A DNA stretch of 64,000 nt from Hormiphora californensis. Its lineage: Eukaryota > Ctenophora > Tentaculata > Cydippida > Pleurobrachiidae. Location of the stretch: the NCBI GenBank assembly GCA_020137815.1, contig CM035350.1, positions 7,513,447 to 7,577,446 on the forward strand, read 5' to 3'. Under the pieces are notes generated by a model. That model made no database searches and had not been told where the DNA came from. It saw nothing but the letters and a program-made list of their open reading frames with translations. Positions 12,689 to 24,591 of this stretch are shown piece after piece; the first letter of the stretch is position 1, and the number at the start of each line of letters is the position of its first letter. The position numbers and the translations under genes were made by a program.

Positions 12689-15600
12689 TCAGGTAAAGAG
12701 GCTAGTGAACTTGTCAATAAGACTCTCCTCTTCAATAACGGGTGGCGGGGGTGGCTCCACTTTCTTTCTCTTCAACGCAGAGGGAATCTTGATCGGCACT
12801 TCGTAGGTGTTGGTTGCCGTTGCAGCGTTGTACCTTACCTCGGCTTCAGATGGCGCCTGTTAGGAAGGGGGTTGGGGTCATGTAGTGATGGGGTTGGTTG
12901 GGGTCAAGTAGTGATGGGGGTCATGTAGTGATGGGGTGGGGGTCAAGTAGTGATGGGGGATTGTGCTGTTATAGTGGGAGTGGATCACACGTATTGTGGT
13001 AGCAGACATATAGCCATTTGTTACTCTTGCTAGATGCAACAGGAAGAGTTTGGAAATATCAGCACCAATCACCATTGATAGCACATGCAGATGTGGACAT
13101 ATATTCAGCTCCTTTTTTTAAATTTCTATTTGTCATCTCAGCATTCAGCAGAATTAACAAGCACACATCAATCACCTATACTCCTGTGTCTCCCTGCTCA
13201 TCCTTTCCCGCGGTAAGATTCTCGGTAACTTGGGTTACTGCAGTTCGCCGCTACAGACAATCATGGCTCAATATGTTTAATGTTTTCCCAATTAGGGTAA
13301 TTAAAATCATGTAGAGATGCAACAATATCATAATGAAATCAAAATGCAATCAGATAAATATCATATTGATCAGATAAATATATCATTCAAGTTAAGCCGG
13401 CAGCTTGAAACTATTATATTTACCTGTGTTCGTTTCTTGATGACGAATATAGCCACAACGATGAGTGCTACCACTATGATAACCACCACTATGATAACAA
13501 TGGTAACGGTACTGTCACTCTCATCCTTTACCTCTTGGGCGGCTGCAGAAAGGGAAGGGTGGGTTGTAATACAGCAAGAAATGAGTTAGAAACTATAAAA
13601 AGAGTAATTATTGGAGATCGCTGAGTGGGCGAAAATGGGACAGGGATTTCGAAATATATAATGCCCCATTTTGACAAGGTGCTGATCAGAGGTAAACACC
13701 GCTAATATAATAAAGTGTACCTACCATCACAGACAGGATCAATACCACTGCCGCAGGTGAAGGTGTCAGTGTCCGTTGCCTTGCCGTCCTCACATTTCAG
13801 TGTCACCACGGTGTCATCTGTCACCCTGAATCCAGTGGGTGGAGTGGTACTTCCATATGTCACCTTGTAGGGAGGAATGTGTCGCGTTGCCATGGGGAAG
13901 TAATATGATTGAAGTTGCCATGGGGATCCTTGGCATTTGAGGATCATCATGGGGTATTCTCTTGCTGGGACGCCGTACCCGGGAGTACCATCCCTGGGAC
14001 CGTACTCCCGTGTACAAAATAAGCTAAGTTATGGCTACCACTATTTTCATTTTGATTTTGTTATTACAACTCACCCCAGGAACTATACAGAGGTCCATGC
14101 ACTGGGTGGAAGCCGTGCTCCCCGTGCCATACGTGGTAGTGTCAGTGGGGCACGTGGTGCAGGAGGTTGAACCCGCGGTGGGGTTATACGTTCCCAGAGA
14201 GCATGCCACGCACGTGGTACCACTCACATAGTAACCAGCCGGACAGGTATCTGAGGGGGAGTGGGGTGTTACATTTTCTGAGGGGGTTTGATGTTACATT
14301 GATATTATTGGTCTAGACATTGGCGGGGGTGGAAGTGTTGTACTTACAGCAGAATCCATCCTCGCTTGCCTGACCATCATCACAGTTAACCTTTTCTGTT
14401 GCAGTGTAGCTGTCTTGCACCGCAGTAAAGCTCACCGTAGCCCTCTTCTTAGACCAAGTAGCCCTAAATGTAGAAGTAGAGTATTATAGTGGTCAACAAG
14501 AACCGACCGAAACAAGTAAACAACCAATCAGAACTCGTTATTTAGGTCACGTGATTGGTTATTAGCCAATCAGGGACCAGTATTTCTTGATTCGGTCGGT
14601 TCCTGGTGGTCAAATGGTTTTTATCAGTGCCAACAACAATATTACACGGCAGTTAAAGGCCTACTAGACACCCAGATCCCAAGTAGTCTTGATCGGCTGT
14701 ACCTTCACTACATTGATCTATCTGTATTTAACTTACGAGAATGATAGTTTGTTGTTATCCACCAGATCTTTAATCCTATCATCTGCAGCCCCAAGAACGC
14801 TGCTGTTGGACAGGTCAACACTCTGTATCAGAGAGTATTCCAGGGTGGTCTGGGTTCCATCAGCAGTCTTCACACATGTACCATCCTCAAACTATTGGAA
14901 GGGGAAATTGGAAAACAGTCATGGCTTGATAAAGTTGATATGTATATACATATATGTATTATGATATAGTTAGAATTCTAGCAAAGAGTTCTGGAGTGTT
15001 GTGTACAATTTACAATGATTCACTCACCGAGCAGGTATTATCAGCGAGGCACTCCACATTGTTATCTTCCAGGGCGGTCTCTAGTGCAGCCAATACAGCT
15101 GTCTTGGAGGCTGAAGTGTCACATGTCCCCGGGCTAATCATCATTTGGGATTCAAGGGTCCTGTTCTGGGGTGTAACAGAGAGAACACAAGGCTCAAATG
15201 TACCCAGACTGTTGTCATAAGACTGGTGAGACCAAATTAGGTTGTCCTTGCAGGTCACGGTAGTCTGGGGGGTCAGAGAGGGTGAATAGGGATTCAATCA
15301 ATTAGGGAAATCAGACATTACATAGCTACTTGTCTACTTACTGCAGGCTAAATGATAGAGAATCTACTATATATATCTAGAATTGGTACCCCACCTTTTC
15401 ATTTAGGTTAAGGTACCCGGAATTGCAGGACACCGTACATTCCATTCCCACCCCACTTCCACTACAGGATATCTTCCCGTTAGAAGGCGCCTCCAGCGTG
15501 GAGCATGAACCCGCTGAGGAATGTCATCACGTGATACCCATATATGGTCATATGAGGGGAGGAATTTCGCATATAAGTTTAATTTCGATCTATCGGGAAG

Positions 15601-16275
15601 TCTACTGGTATTGGATACCGGGGGAAGAGCTTGGAGAAACACGGATTATATATCCAATATATCGAGACCCGATAAATCGAGAGTATAATTCATCATTTCG
15701 CGAGCACTTTGGTAAAGTGGTCCGAGAGACTGTGTTATGATTGGTCCACATCACGAGCAAGGTAAGGAGATGTCGGAGAGAGAAAATAGAAAAGAGAGAA
15801 TTCAAATATTATTCGGAAGACAAATTCTTTGAATTCATCTCTTGCCATTCTACTTACAGTTCTTGGTACATGTCTGTGCGTTAGTTTTCCACCCCGGGGT
15901 TGATTCTGAGCACACACGGGGGTTTGTTCCATCTAGAATGTAGCCATAATCACAGACCACTGATACTTCCTGGAATTGATAATATTGTGTGGAATCTAAG
16001 TAAGTTGAGTACATGTATCATACTAGCAGACCAACCCCAAGAAATTACACCAAAGCCCCAGAACTTGAACAGAGAGAGAGAGAGAGAGAGAAAAAAATCC
16101 AAAATATTTTCTGAAATGAACCAAATTTCGATGAAGAGTGAAGGAGGAGAAAACTGAAAACTTCTGTGACAGTTCCTGGATTATTTAGAAAAGAGAGGGA
16201 AAAGACGTTGTGCGACGTGTCTGATTTTCTTATCACGTTGCGTTCTCTCAGCGGTAAAAACTTGTTATCTTGTAG

Positions 16276-16359
<84 letters not shown>

Positions 16360-19300
16360 GAGAGAAAGAGTGAGAAAGATAGCGAAGGAAAGTCCGTTGA
16401 AGTGACGTTATTACTTTTTTATCAGTGCGTTAGCTACCACTAGGTTGCTGAATTGAAGTGACGCTGTTGTGCGATATCATTATTCCTGGACGATTCCAGA
16501 AACCGTCCCGATATTGCTGCTCTTAGATTTTTGTTAACTTAGTTTCTCAATTCTTACTTTATGCTAACTTTTAACTTACTGCTTTACGCTTGTCCTAGGA
16601 CAAGCCACATCGTTTAATCGTTTAATTAAGTACTGAAAGGGCTGAGCTCAGCCCTTTCAGTACTTAATTAAGCGATGTGGAAATTTAGTTGCCCAAAAGC
16701 CTACCTAAGGTACTCTGATCGTTTCTCGTTTCCTGTTGCTCTCGTTCTCTCAGTACAAACACCACATTTTGTCACCTGTTTCTTCCTTTAACATTCAACA
16801 ATCACTCACAGCCCTCCTCCTACTCCCCAGTGGTCTCTACACAGCTTAGATAATGCCCAATGTGTCCCTGATAAGCTTAGAAATGGCCCATTTTCACTGA
16901 AAAAGTTTCCCGAAAATTTCGAAAAAAGTCATTTTTTGAAGTTTGCGATGCATTTTATTTCCATTTTATTTAAAAGTCCACTTTTAAAGTTGCTTGCGGA
17001 GGCCCGTACACATGGTTACCACTTCGTGACATACTTCCCGGAAGTCTCATTGCACTCTGATCGTTTCTCGTTTCCTGTTGCTCTCGTTCTCTCAGTACAA
17101 ACACCACATTTTGTCACCTGTTTCTTCCTTTAACATTCAACAATCACTCACAGCCCTCCTCCTACTCCCCAGTGGTCTCTACACAGCTTAGATAATGCCC
17201 AATGTGTCCCTGATAAGCTTAGAAATGGCCCATTTTCACTGAAAAGGTACCCGGAAAATCCCATCCGCCCACCCCCCAGCCACCCTCCCTAAATAGAGGC
17301 GTTTACTAAACAGCCCACTACAGCGACAATCCTTGTGTTTTGGTGCACTAAGTCGCTTATCGCGTGTAACAATTATCAATGATCTTATCTATGTTATCCG
17401 ACTTGTCTTCTAGAACATTTCACACTCTACATTTGTACTGTCCTATGCCTTATTTGTGTTTGATTGTCTTTAATCTTAATCTCTACTGAAAATGGAAACA
17501 CTTCACATCTCATCACCAACACGTCACGGTACCCATCAAATCCATCAAGGTCGTAAGTTTGTCAGTCCGTTGTTATGTACAGTTGTATCCAAATTATGAT
17601 CGTAGCCATTGAGAGATTCTATTCTTATTCTTAGTTAGTATCTTTAGCTAGCGCTGTTGACAGACCGTACTCACAATGGAAAACGTTACCTTGATCCAGA
17701 CCAAGTCCAAGACTTGCTACCTTGTTCCAAAACATCTCAAGACTACCACAAAGGCAAAACGTTACCTTGTTCCAGACAAAACAAACTCAAGACACTCAAA
17801 GGCAAATCGTTACCTTGTTCCAGACTAAACTAAACTCAAGACACTCTCAACGGCAAAACGTTACCCTGTTCCAGACTAAACTAAACTCAAGACACTCTCA
17901 AAGGCAAAACGTTACCTGCTCCAGCTTAATATAAACCTTAGGAATTGATTTAGGCCAGGAGTAGTGTGATACCCCTGTCGACGTCGTGCGGCTCCGGGCT
18001 CACGCCGCTCGGCGTCGCCAGTGGTTGACCACGGTCTTCCTGGAGCGTCTGAAGTAACATGCTCTGCATAAACTGATTGGTGGGTGGCCTTGCTACGGCG
18101 GAGTGGTGGACGTGCTGGGGCGCCTAATAAGCGTGCTCGGTGCGGCCGCCGCTACTTTCGGGCAGGTCACTCGCCAGACGCAGCAAGTACAAACAAACAA
18201 ACAAACAAGCCTACCTAAATGTTCTTTTTCCGAATTTAACAAAAGCTTTCCTTTGACATAAGGATTTCGTTTTAGACTTTCATTCTTCTCATATTGTGTC
18301 AATTTGAATCCCTTCTATTTCCAAAAAGCTGCTCCTCAAATAATGGCTAATGACTATAAAATATTTTACTAGTAAATTTAACTGTCTACTAATCTAACCT
18401 ACCTCATTGTCATAATATTCCTTGTCGTTAGGACTGACGTCTCCATTTGTTACACTGTAGGAGTTGCATTCTTCGATAACCTCTGAAATCAATGTTTTTC
18501 AAACTATATACCCACTCGTATCAACCTGTTTATAGTTCTCTAGAAACACATGAGTTGCTCGATAAAGTAAAGTTCATGATCACGTACCTTCACACGTTGG
18601 AACAGCATTACTCCAGGTCCTCTTGATGCACGTTATTATCGCACTGCCTTTCATCTTGAACCCACTGTTACATGTAAAGGTAACCCCTTCACCCATATTG
18701 AATGGTGGGGAATCACCAGTTGCCGTGCCGTTAACAATGTCCGCCAAGAGAACACACTGGTCTGCCGGGGGAAGGGGTTAGACTTAGGTTGGGAGAGAGA
18801 AGGAGAGATTTAATAGAGAGAGAGAGAGAGATATCCATGAGACCCATCAAACGACATCTTCCAAGCTAAACCCTATCTAGGGTTTAGCTTGGAAGATGTC
18901 GTTTGAGAGAGGTAGAGGGAGAGAGCGGCTAAATGTGAACCATATGTTCCAGTGAATTCTACTCTCCTCCAGACAGGAAATGGGTCTCATGGATAATTAA
19001 ACCCATTTACCATGCATCTCACTTTCATTCTCTCTCTCTCTCGCTCTCTTTCTTTCTCTCTCTCTCTCGCTCTCTTTCTCTCTCTCTTTCTCTCCTTCTA
19101 GCTCTTTCTCCATATTTCTTTCCCCCTCTCAAAAGGATGAGAGAAAGAAAGTAAAAGAGAGCTCTCTTTTACTCTCTTTCTCTCCCCCTCTTCCTCGATC
19201 GTTCTCGCTCTTTCTTCTATTCATTAGTGGAGGGAACGGCGTAGCTTCACTCCCACTTTCTCTCTCAGCTCCTGCAAATTTTGTATAGCCCACACAGAAT

Positions 19301-20231
19301 GTATAGTTACCGCCACGTCGCATTGCATTGCATATAAGGTTACATATTATTCTCTCTCTCTCTCTGCGAGAATGTTCCTTCTTGTCATTCTATATCTTGT
19401 ATTGAACATCACCCCCACGATATCTACTGCTGGTGACACGATATCTACCCCTGGTGACACGATATCTACCCCTGGTGACACGATATCTACCCCTGGTGAC
19501 ACGATATCTACTGCTGGTGACACGATATCTACCCCTGGTGACACCTGTCTGGATAGTGGAGATTGTCATCATGGGACTACTCACCCAGAGGAAGACACGT
19601 GTGAAGGGTCGAGTTGTAAGCACTACACGAGAAGGGATCATCATTACTCTCCTCATACGTCTGATCACAGGTATATGATAGAACGTAGCTGGGGTCCACT
19701 TTTGTCCCTGCTGTTTTGTTTGTAGCGCCGTAGGGAATCTGAAAGATCGAGGTGTGTCATACAATGTTACATAGGGATGGGTGGGGTAGTCATGTGACAC
19801 ATATATCACGTGTCTTTGAGAATCTCAAAATGATGTTGTGAGTAGCTGCTGAATGATATTTTGAGATGTTATGTCAATCACGCGGGGGGGGGGGGGGGGG
19901 GGGTCATACACGTACGTCAGGGACAGTACAGAGGGAGTAACATTGGTCCTCCTTAGTTGATCCCTCTCCGTATGTCGTCTTCCCGCCCGTACAATCAATG
20001 CACTCCGTGGCACCCTCAGCTCCGTTGTAGCTACCGACCGGGCACGCCACACAAGTGCTATTCACCGTCTTGTACCCAGCCGGACATGTAACTGTAGAGA
20101 GAATGGGTGTTATTCCGAGTATTACAGGTGTCAAAATATCGAGTTATACTTGATATAATATAACAAACGTGGCATTCCAATGAATAGACTTGAACAGAGA
20201 GATGGTGTAGAGAGAAAGAGAGAGAAAGAGA

Positions 20232-20294
<63 letters not shown>

Positions 20295-21959
20295 TGAGAG
20301 AGGAACAAATAACTAGACAAGTGAGACTATACTGAGTGAGTGATGATAGTATGACTCACCACATTGTCCATTGCTAAGCGCCTCCCCGTCCGCACACGAT
20401 ACTTCATCCGTCGCTTCCAAGGAGTCCTTATCCGCTGATAGTGAGGTGGCCCTCTTTCTCCTCTTTTTGTCACTAATTGACAACACAAATGTATCACTCT
20501 TCACACTCGTCTTGATCAACTTCTTCGCTGAGTTTAGTATACTCTTGTCTGTTAGATCGGCCTTCTGGTCCAGAGTGAAGACCAGCCTCGTGTCTGATTG
20601 TGATGTTCTATACCAGCAGTCGACTGTTCCTAGCTCACACTTCTTACTAACTAGACAACCTATCGCTAGGTTGCTCGAGAGAAAGGTGCTCAGAGCCGTA
20701 CTGATCTTGGTTTTCTAGATAGGGAGAGAGATGTTGGTAGAAATATACAGATGGATTCAATGAGTAGTTAGGAACTCGGGAATTTGAAGATGGTATTTAC
20801 CTCAGCATCGGTGGTGCAGTATTGGGTGAGAAGGCTGACCTTGTTTTTCATAGACCGACCCTTTGGTTCAATGACCTCTGAAATAATATTACAGGGGTGA
20901 GTTATTTGGTGTAACGTAGTGAAGTAGAAGTTGTATTGTTCATACTATTATTTTTGCAACAGCACAAAGTAGAAGGAGTGGGAGATGGAGTAAGTTTAGT
21001 GTTGGACCAACCTGTACAGGGTGCAAACTCTCCCAGGGTGTTAGAGGCCGTCTGAGTTGACCACTGAAGTTTCTTACTGCAAATCGCCGACTGTTTATCA
21101 TGGGGGGAGGGGGTGTTTATATAATGGGGGTTGGGGGTGTTACAGTATGTTGCTAACTTTTACACCCTTCGATTAATTTCTCTCTCTACTACTAAAGTTT
21201 CCTAACTATCTAGCAATCCCTTGAAGCCAACTCATTTTGAAGTATGCAGAGAATGTTGTGTTAACTCCTTCTGCCGTGTGAAAATGTTCATTTTACTTCT
21301 CAAACTCATTCCCTGCTCCCTACTCATTTATGTTTATTCTCCCTCTCATCTTCCCGCTATAACATCTTGTCCTACTCCTCCTCCTTCAAAATCATTAAAT
21401 TACCGTAACATCACTAAGGTTGACGTAGCCATCATCGCATGTTGCAGTGCAGTTGGTTCCTGCTACATTCTTGCCACTTTCCTGTCCCGAGCAAGGATAC
21501 AGCCCCGTTGTCAGGGGCAGAGAGACTCACACACTCATTGTCTGGTGAGAGAGAAGAGGGTTAGTTATGGAAACTGGGAAGATATAGATTTTGGATTACT
21601 GGTGAGTGTAAAGTGTTCGTTCTCTGCACACTATCCCATGAGCCACTGACCATGGCTGACCCTTCTCATGAGTAGTGTTCCTTACCTCTCCCACGACAAG
21701 ATAGTGGTTGCTACGTACCTTGTTTCTAAACTCTCCCACAAGATAGTGGTTGCTACGTACCTTACTACCTTGTTTCTAAACTCTCCCACAAGATAGTGGT
21801 TGCTACGTACCTTGTTTCTCGCATGTGGGGGCTGATGTTTTCCATCCTGCAGTCTGGCATTTTCTTGGGGATGTTCCCTTTAGACTGTAGTCTGTATCGC
21901 AGGAGATTTTCACCACCTGTAATGCGGGAGTGAGTGTAGAGAAAATGAGGTAGGTAAGG

Positions 21960-22038
<79 letters not shown>

Positions 22039-22191
22039 CTAGCCACTAGAATGAGTGTTATCTTAGTCCTTTTGCAGTTTCCGGGAAGAAATGATATCAA
22101 GCATGTGTGTACCCAACTTCTGTGTGTTTCTAGAGCATTCAGTTCCGGCTTTAAGAACTTAATTCTCTCCCTCTCTCTATCTCTGTCTCTC

Positions 22192-22279
<88 letters not shown>

Positions 22280-22392
22280 CTAATGCTCTTTTACTCCCCC
22301 GGTGGCAGTGTGTAGGGTAAACTGCGGCTTCCGTGAGATGCTCGATCTAACGAACAGCTGCTGCGTGGCACTCTCTCATTTTATCCTTTCTC

Positions 22393-22436
<44 letters not shown>

Positions 22437-23028
22437 CATTGGTCCTCTTTGTAACTAACTTCTCTCCTTTATTGCTGCAAACTCAGGTGGGTCACCGTCC
22501 CCGGGGCTTTCTGTCTTGATCTTTCTCATGACTCATTTCTCTTTGGTAACCTCGCATATATAGGTAATATGACTCTGTGTTTTGGTACTACCCGCATCCT
22601 CCATATCCTTAAATCGATAGTGTTTACGCAGTGAATACAGAGTGAATACGCAGTGAATACAGAGTGAATACGCAGTGAATACAGAGTGAATACGCAGTGA
22701 ATGTAGAGCGAATGCAGAGCGAATACGCAAGTAATACGCAGTGAATACGCCGTGGTTCCAGAGTGAATACGCAGTGAATGCAGAGTGAATACGCAGTGAA
22801 TACGCAATCATTGGGGATATCCTACCAGAACTGTTTACGCAGTGAATACAGAGTGAATACAGAGCGAATACGCAGTGAATGCAGAGCGAATACGCAATCA
22901 TTGGTAATATCCTACCAGAACTAGAATGTCGTAAATACGCAGTGATAGAAAAATTGGACATTGTTGCTACAACCCGAAAAAAAAAGCGGTTTTGTCTCTC
23001 TATCTCTATCTCTATCTCTATCTCTATC

Positions 23029-23070
<42 letters not shown>

Positions 23071-24401
23071 ACTCATACACACTGGGCACACCATCAGCAA
23101 CAATGTCCAATTTTTCTATCACTGCGTATTTACGACATTCTAGTTCTGGTAGGATATTACCAATGATTGCGTATTCGCTCTGCATTCACTGCGTATTCAC
23201 TGCGTATTCGCTCTGTATTCACTCTGTATTCACTGCGTAAACAGTTCTGGTAGGATATCCCCAATGATTGCGTATTCACTCTGCATTCACTGCGTATTCA
23301 CTCTGGAACCACGGCGTATTCACTGCGTATTACTTGCGTATTCGCTCTGCATTCGCTCTGCATTCACTGCGTATTCACTCTGTATTCACTGCGTATTCAC
23401 TCTGTATTCACTGCGTAAACACTATCGATTTAAGGATATGGAGGATGCGGGTAGTACCTGTGTTTTATTCCCTGCATATCATTTTGCTAATATGATTTGA
23501 TTTGAAATATGATGATGATGTTTATTAGGTCCTTGCTACATTTTACCATGACAAGTCATACTAAACAGATCCTCTCACTTCCGCTCTCTCTATCATTCGC
23601 TCTTTCCTCTCTCTTCCTCCCCACCTTTCTTCCTCTCCCGTTCTCTCTCGTTCTCCCCCATTCTCTCTCGTCCTCTCTCTTCCTCCCCACCTTTCTTCCT
23701 CTCTCGTTCTCTCTCGTTCTCTCTCGTTCTCTCTCGTTCTCTCTCGTTCTCTCTCGTCCTCTCTTATTCTCTCTATCTCTCTCCGGCTCTATCTCTCTCT
23801 TCTCTCTCTTTATCATTCTCTATCATTCTCTCTCTCTCTCTCTCCCACGGGGTTCTCACAGCAGGTGGTCGTCGTTTATTCCTTATAGAGCAGCATCATT
23901 ACTCGCCACTCATTCTATGCCGCGTGTACCTCATCATTGCAGCGAGCTTGCTTTGTTCGATCGAATCCAAGCTCCATCACTTTTATTTGGTTTGGTTTGG
24001 TTTGGTTTGGTTTTATATTTGGTGTGGATAGTTACGTTTTCAAACTTACATCATTAGTAAAGTAGGGATCCGCATTACTTAGTTTCCCGTTGGTAACCTC
24101 AAACGACCCACAGTTCGTGTTTATGGCTGGAAAAAGAAGTCACTGTCAATTCTGGCTTGAATCAATATATGCTACTTTTTCACTAACATAGATTTCAAAG
24201 AAACCAACCCCCCTTGCTTACCAACACAAGTTGCAGGTTTACTGCTCCATTTGCTTCCCTTGCACTTCAGAACAGTGTTACCACTGGATACGTAGCCACC
24301 ATCACATTGCAGGGTGACCACCGATCCGGCGGTGTATTTAGCAGCCGAGCCAGACTTAATTGAACCGTTGTCTATGGCAATATCCTTCGCATCACATGTA
24401 T
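12689..24401 (-). CDS. CCP / Cys-rich transmembrane receptor, 3' half
   Basis: Read on the minus strand, the exons encode CCP modules at 24222-24401 (CDAKDIAIDNGS to ATCV), 24050-24126 plus 21811-21916, about 21404-21541, 18596-18763, 18412-18484, 15857-15974 and about 15394-15520. Two copies of a larger module also occur, each ending in an ephrin-receptor-like Cys-rich repeat. Copy 1 is about 21013-21076, 20801-20878, 20358-20713 and 19915-20092, with CPAGYKTVNSTCVACPVGSY. Copy 2 is 15013-15265, 14744-14892, 14346-14464 and about 14079-14250, with CVACSLGTYNPTAGSTSC. A further short exon is at about 19585-19742. The exon at 13424-13542 gives a hydrophobic helix (IVIIVVVIIVVALIVVAIFV) followed by KKRTQ. 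The last exon, 12689-12856, is a tail of about 55 residues with YEVP and a PPPPP run. Module copy 1 carries KKRRKR, a furin-type site. One exon (about 21493) needs a 1-base correction to stay in frame. No start was found; the 24401 acceptor is phase 1 and fits the donor at 38475. Probably the same gene as the feature at 38475-47454. Confidence 0.75.
14497..14605. mobile_element. 109-bp hAT-like MITE, copy 2
   Basis: Same length and body as the copy at 8981-9089 ('aagtaaacaaccaatca', 'cgttatttaggtcacgtga'). It is flanked by an 8-bp duplication GTGGTCAA (14489-14496 and 14606-14613). It lies in an intron of the receptor gene. Confidence 0.85.
16069..16375. repeat. (GA)n microsatellites in receptor intron
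   Basis: A short run at 16069-16091 and a long one at about 16278-16375, with rare interruptions. Confidence 0.9.
16605..16680. repeat. Inverted repeat (hairpin) in receptor intron
   Basis: The core 'ttaattaagtactgaaaggg' plus 'ctgag' is followed at once by its exact reverse complement. The outer 'ccacatcg' arms also pair after a short bulge. Confidence 0.85.
16712..17246. repeat. Direct repeat of about 190 bp
   Basis: The block starting 'actctgatcgtttctcgttt' occurs at 16712-16903 and again at about 17053-17246, nearly identical through 'cccattttcactgaaaa'. Unrelated sequence of about 150 bp separates the copies. No coding signal is seen. Confidence 0.9.
17690..17930. repeat. Short tandem array, unit about 50 bp
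   Basis: Four to five units of 'caaaacgttaccttgttcca' followed by 'gactaaac' and 'tcaagacactctcaaagg', with small length changes. It lies in the long intron between the receptor exons at 15974 and 18412. The rest of that intron (17246-17690 and 17930-18411) shows no feature I can support. Confidence 0.8.
18840..18990. repeat. Nested inverted repeat (MITE-like)
   Basis: An inner hairpin pairs 'caaacgacatcttccaagct' plus 'aaaccct' with its reverse complement at 18878-18905. Outer arms 'ccatgagaccca' and 'tgggtctcatgg' pair across it. Confidence 0.75.
19020..19200. repeat. (TC)n / (GA)n rich tract
   Basis: Imperfect ctct runs, then 'aaaagagagctctctttt' hairpin-forming sequence. Confidence 0.8.
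19418..19545. repeat. 21-bp tandem repeat, about six units
   Basis: The unit is 'cgatatctacccctggtgac' plus 'a', with 'actgct' variants at the ends and one middle copy. It is open in several frames only because 21 is a multiple of 3. It lies between two receptor exons. Confidence 0.85.
19881..19903. repeat. Poly-G run
   Basis: More than 20 consecutive G, directly next to the Cys-rich receptor exon at 19915-20092. The exact length in the assembly is likely to be unreliable. Confidence 0.85.
20208..20302. repeat. (GA)n microsatellite
   Basis: A nearly pure ag run between receptor exons. Confidence 0.9.
21690..21825. repeat. Three tandem copies of a splice-donor-containing segment
   Basis: The segment 'caagatagtggttgctacgt' followed by 'acctt' is repeated three times over about 130 bases. 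On the minus strand each copy presents the same AAG|GTACGTAGC donor. The first copy met by the transcript is used by the CCP exon at 21811-21916. Confidence 0.8.
21966..22034. repeat. (GA)n microsatellite
   Basis: Uninterrupted ag run. Confidence 0.95.
22166..22432. repeat. (TC)n microsatellites
   Basis: Runs at 22166-22276 and 22391-22432, with ordinary sequence between them. Confidence 0.9.
22584..23458. mobile_element. Long foldback element with arms of about 365-385 bp
   Basis: The left arm (22584-22968) begins 'ggtactacccgcatcctcca'. The right arm (23096-23458) is its reverse complement, ending 'ggatgcgggtagtacc'. Both arms are built from short units such as 'gtgaatacgcagtgaataca'. The loop (22969-23095) holds a (TC)n tract. 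No transposase is present. It lies in the receptor intron between 21916 and 24050. Confidence 0.85.
23565..23845. repeat. Imperfect (TC)n / 'ctcgttctct' tract
   Basis: Repeated tctctcgt units and pure ctct stretches. Low-complexity sequence, no gene. Confidence 0.85.
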
Positions 24402-24591
24402 CTAGAGAGGGGGATAACATTGTTAAATATTACTCCTTATGTACCTCTTGTGCAATCTACCCCCACCAGTCACTATCCCCACTTCTATCACTCCCTTCTC
24501 TTTGTTTTGTCTGTCAGTATTGTTTATTCCCCTCCCCCACCACTCCACTGGTATATAATGTCTGTATAACTAACCAGAACCCCGTTACAGG

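Noticed and set aside
22966..23095. Possible splice acceptors in the foldback loop
   Set aside because: The (TC)n followed by AG mimics an acceptor, but no adjoining frame has receptor motifs.
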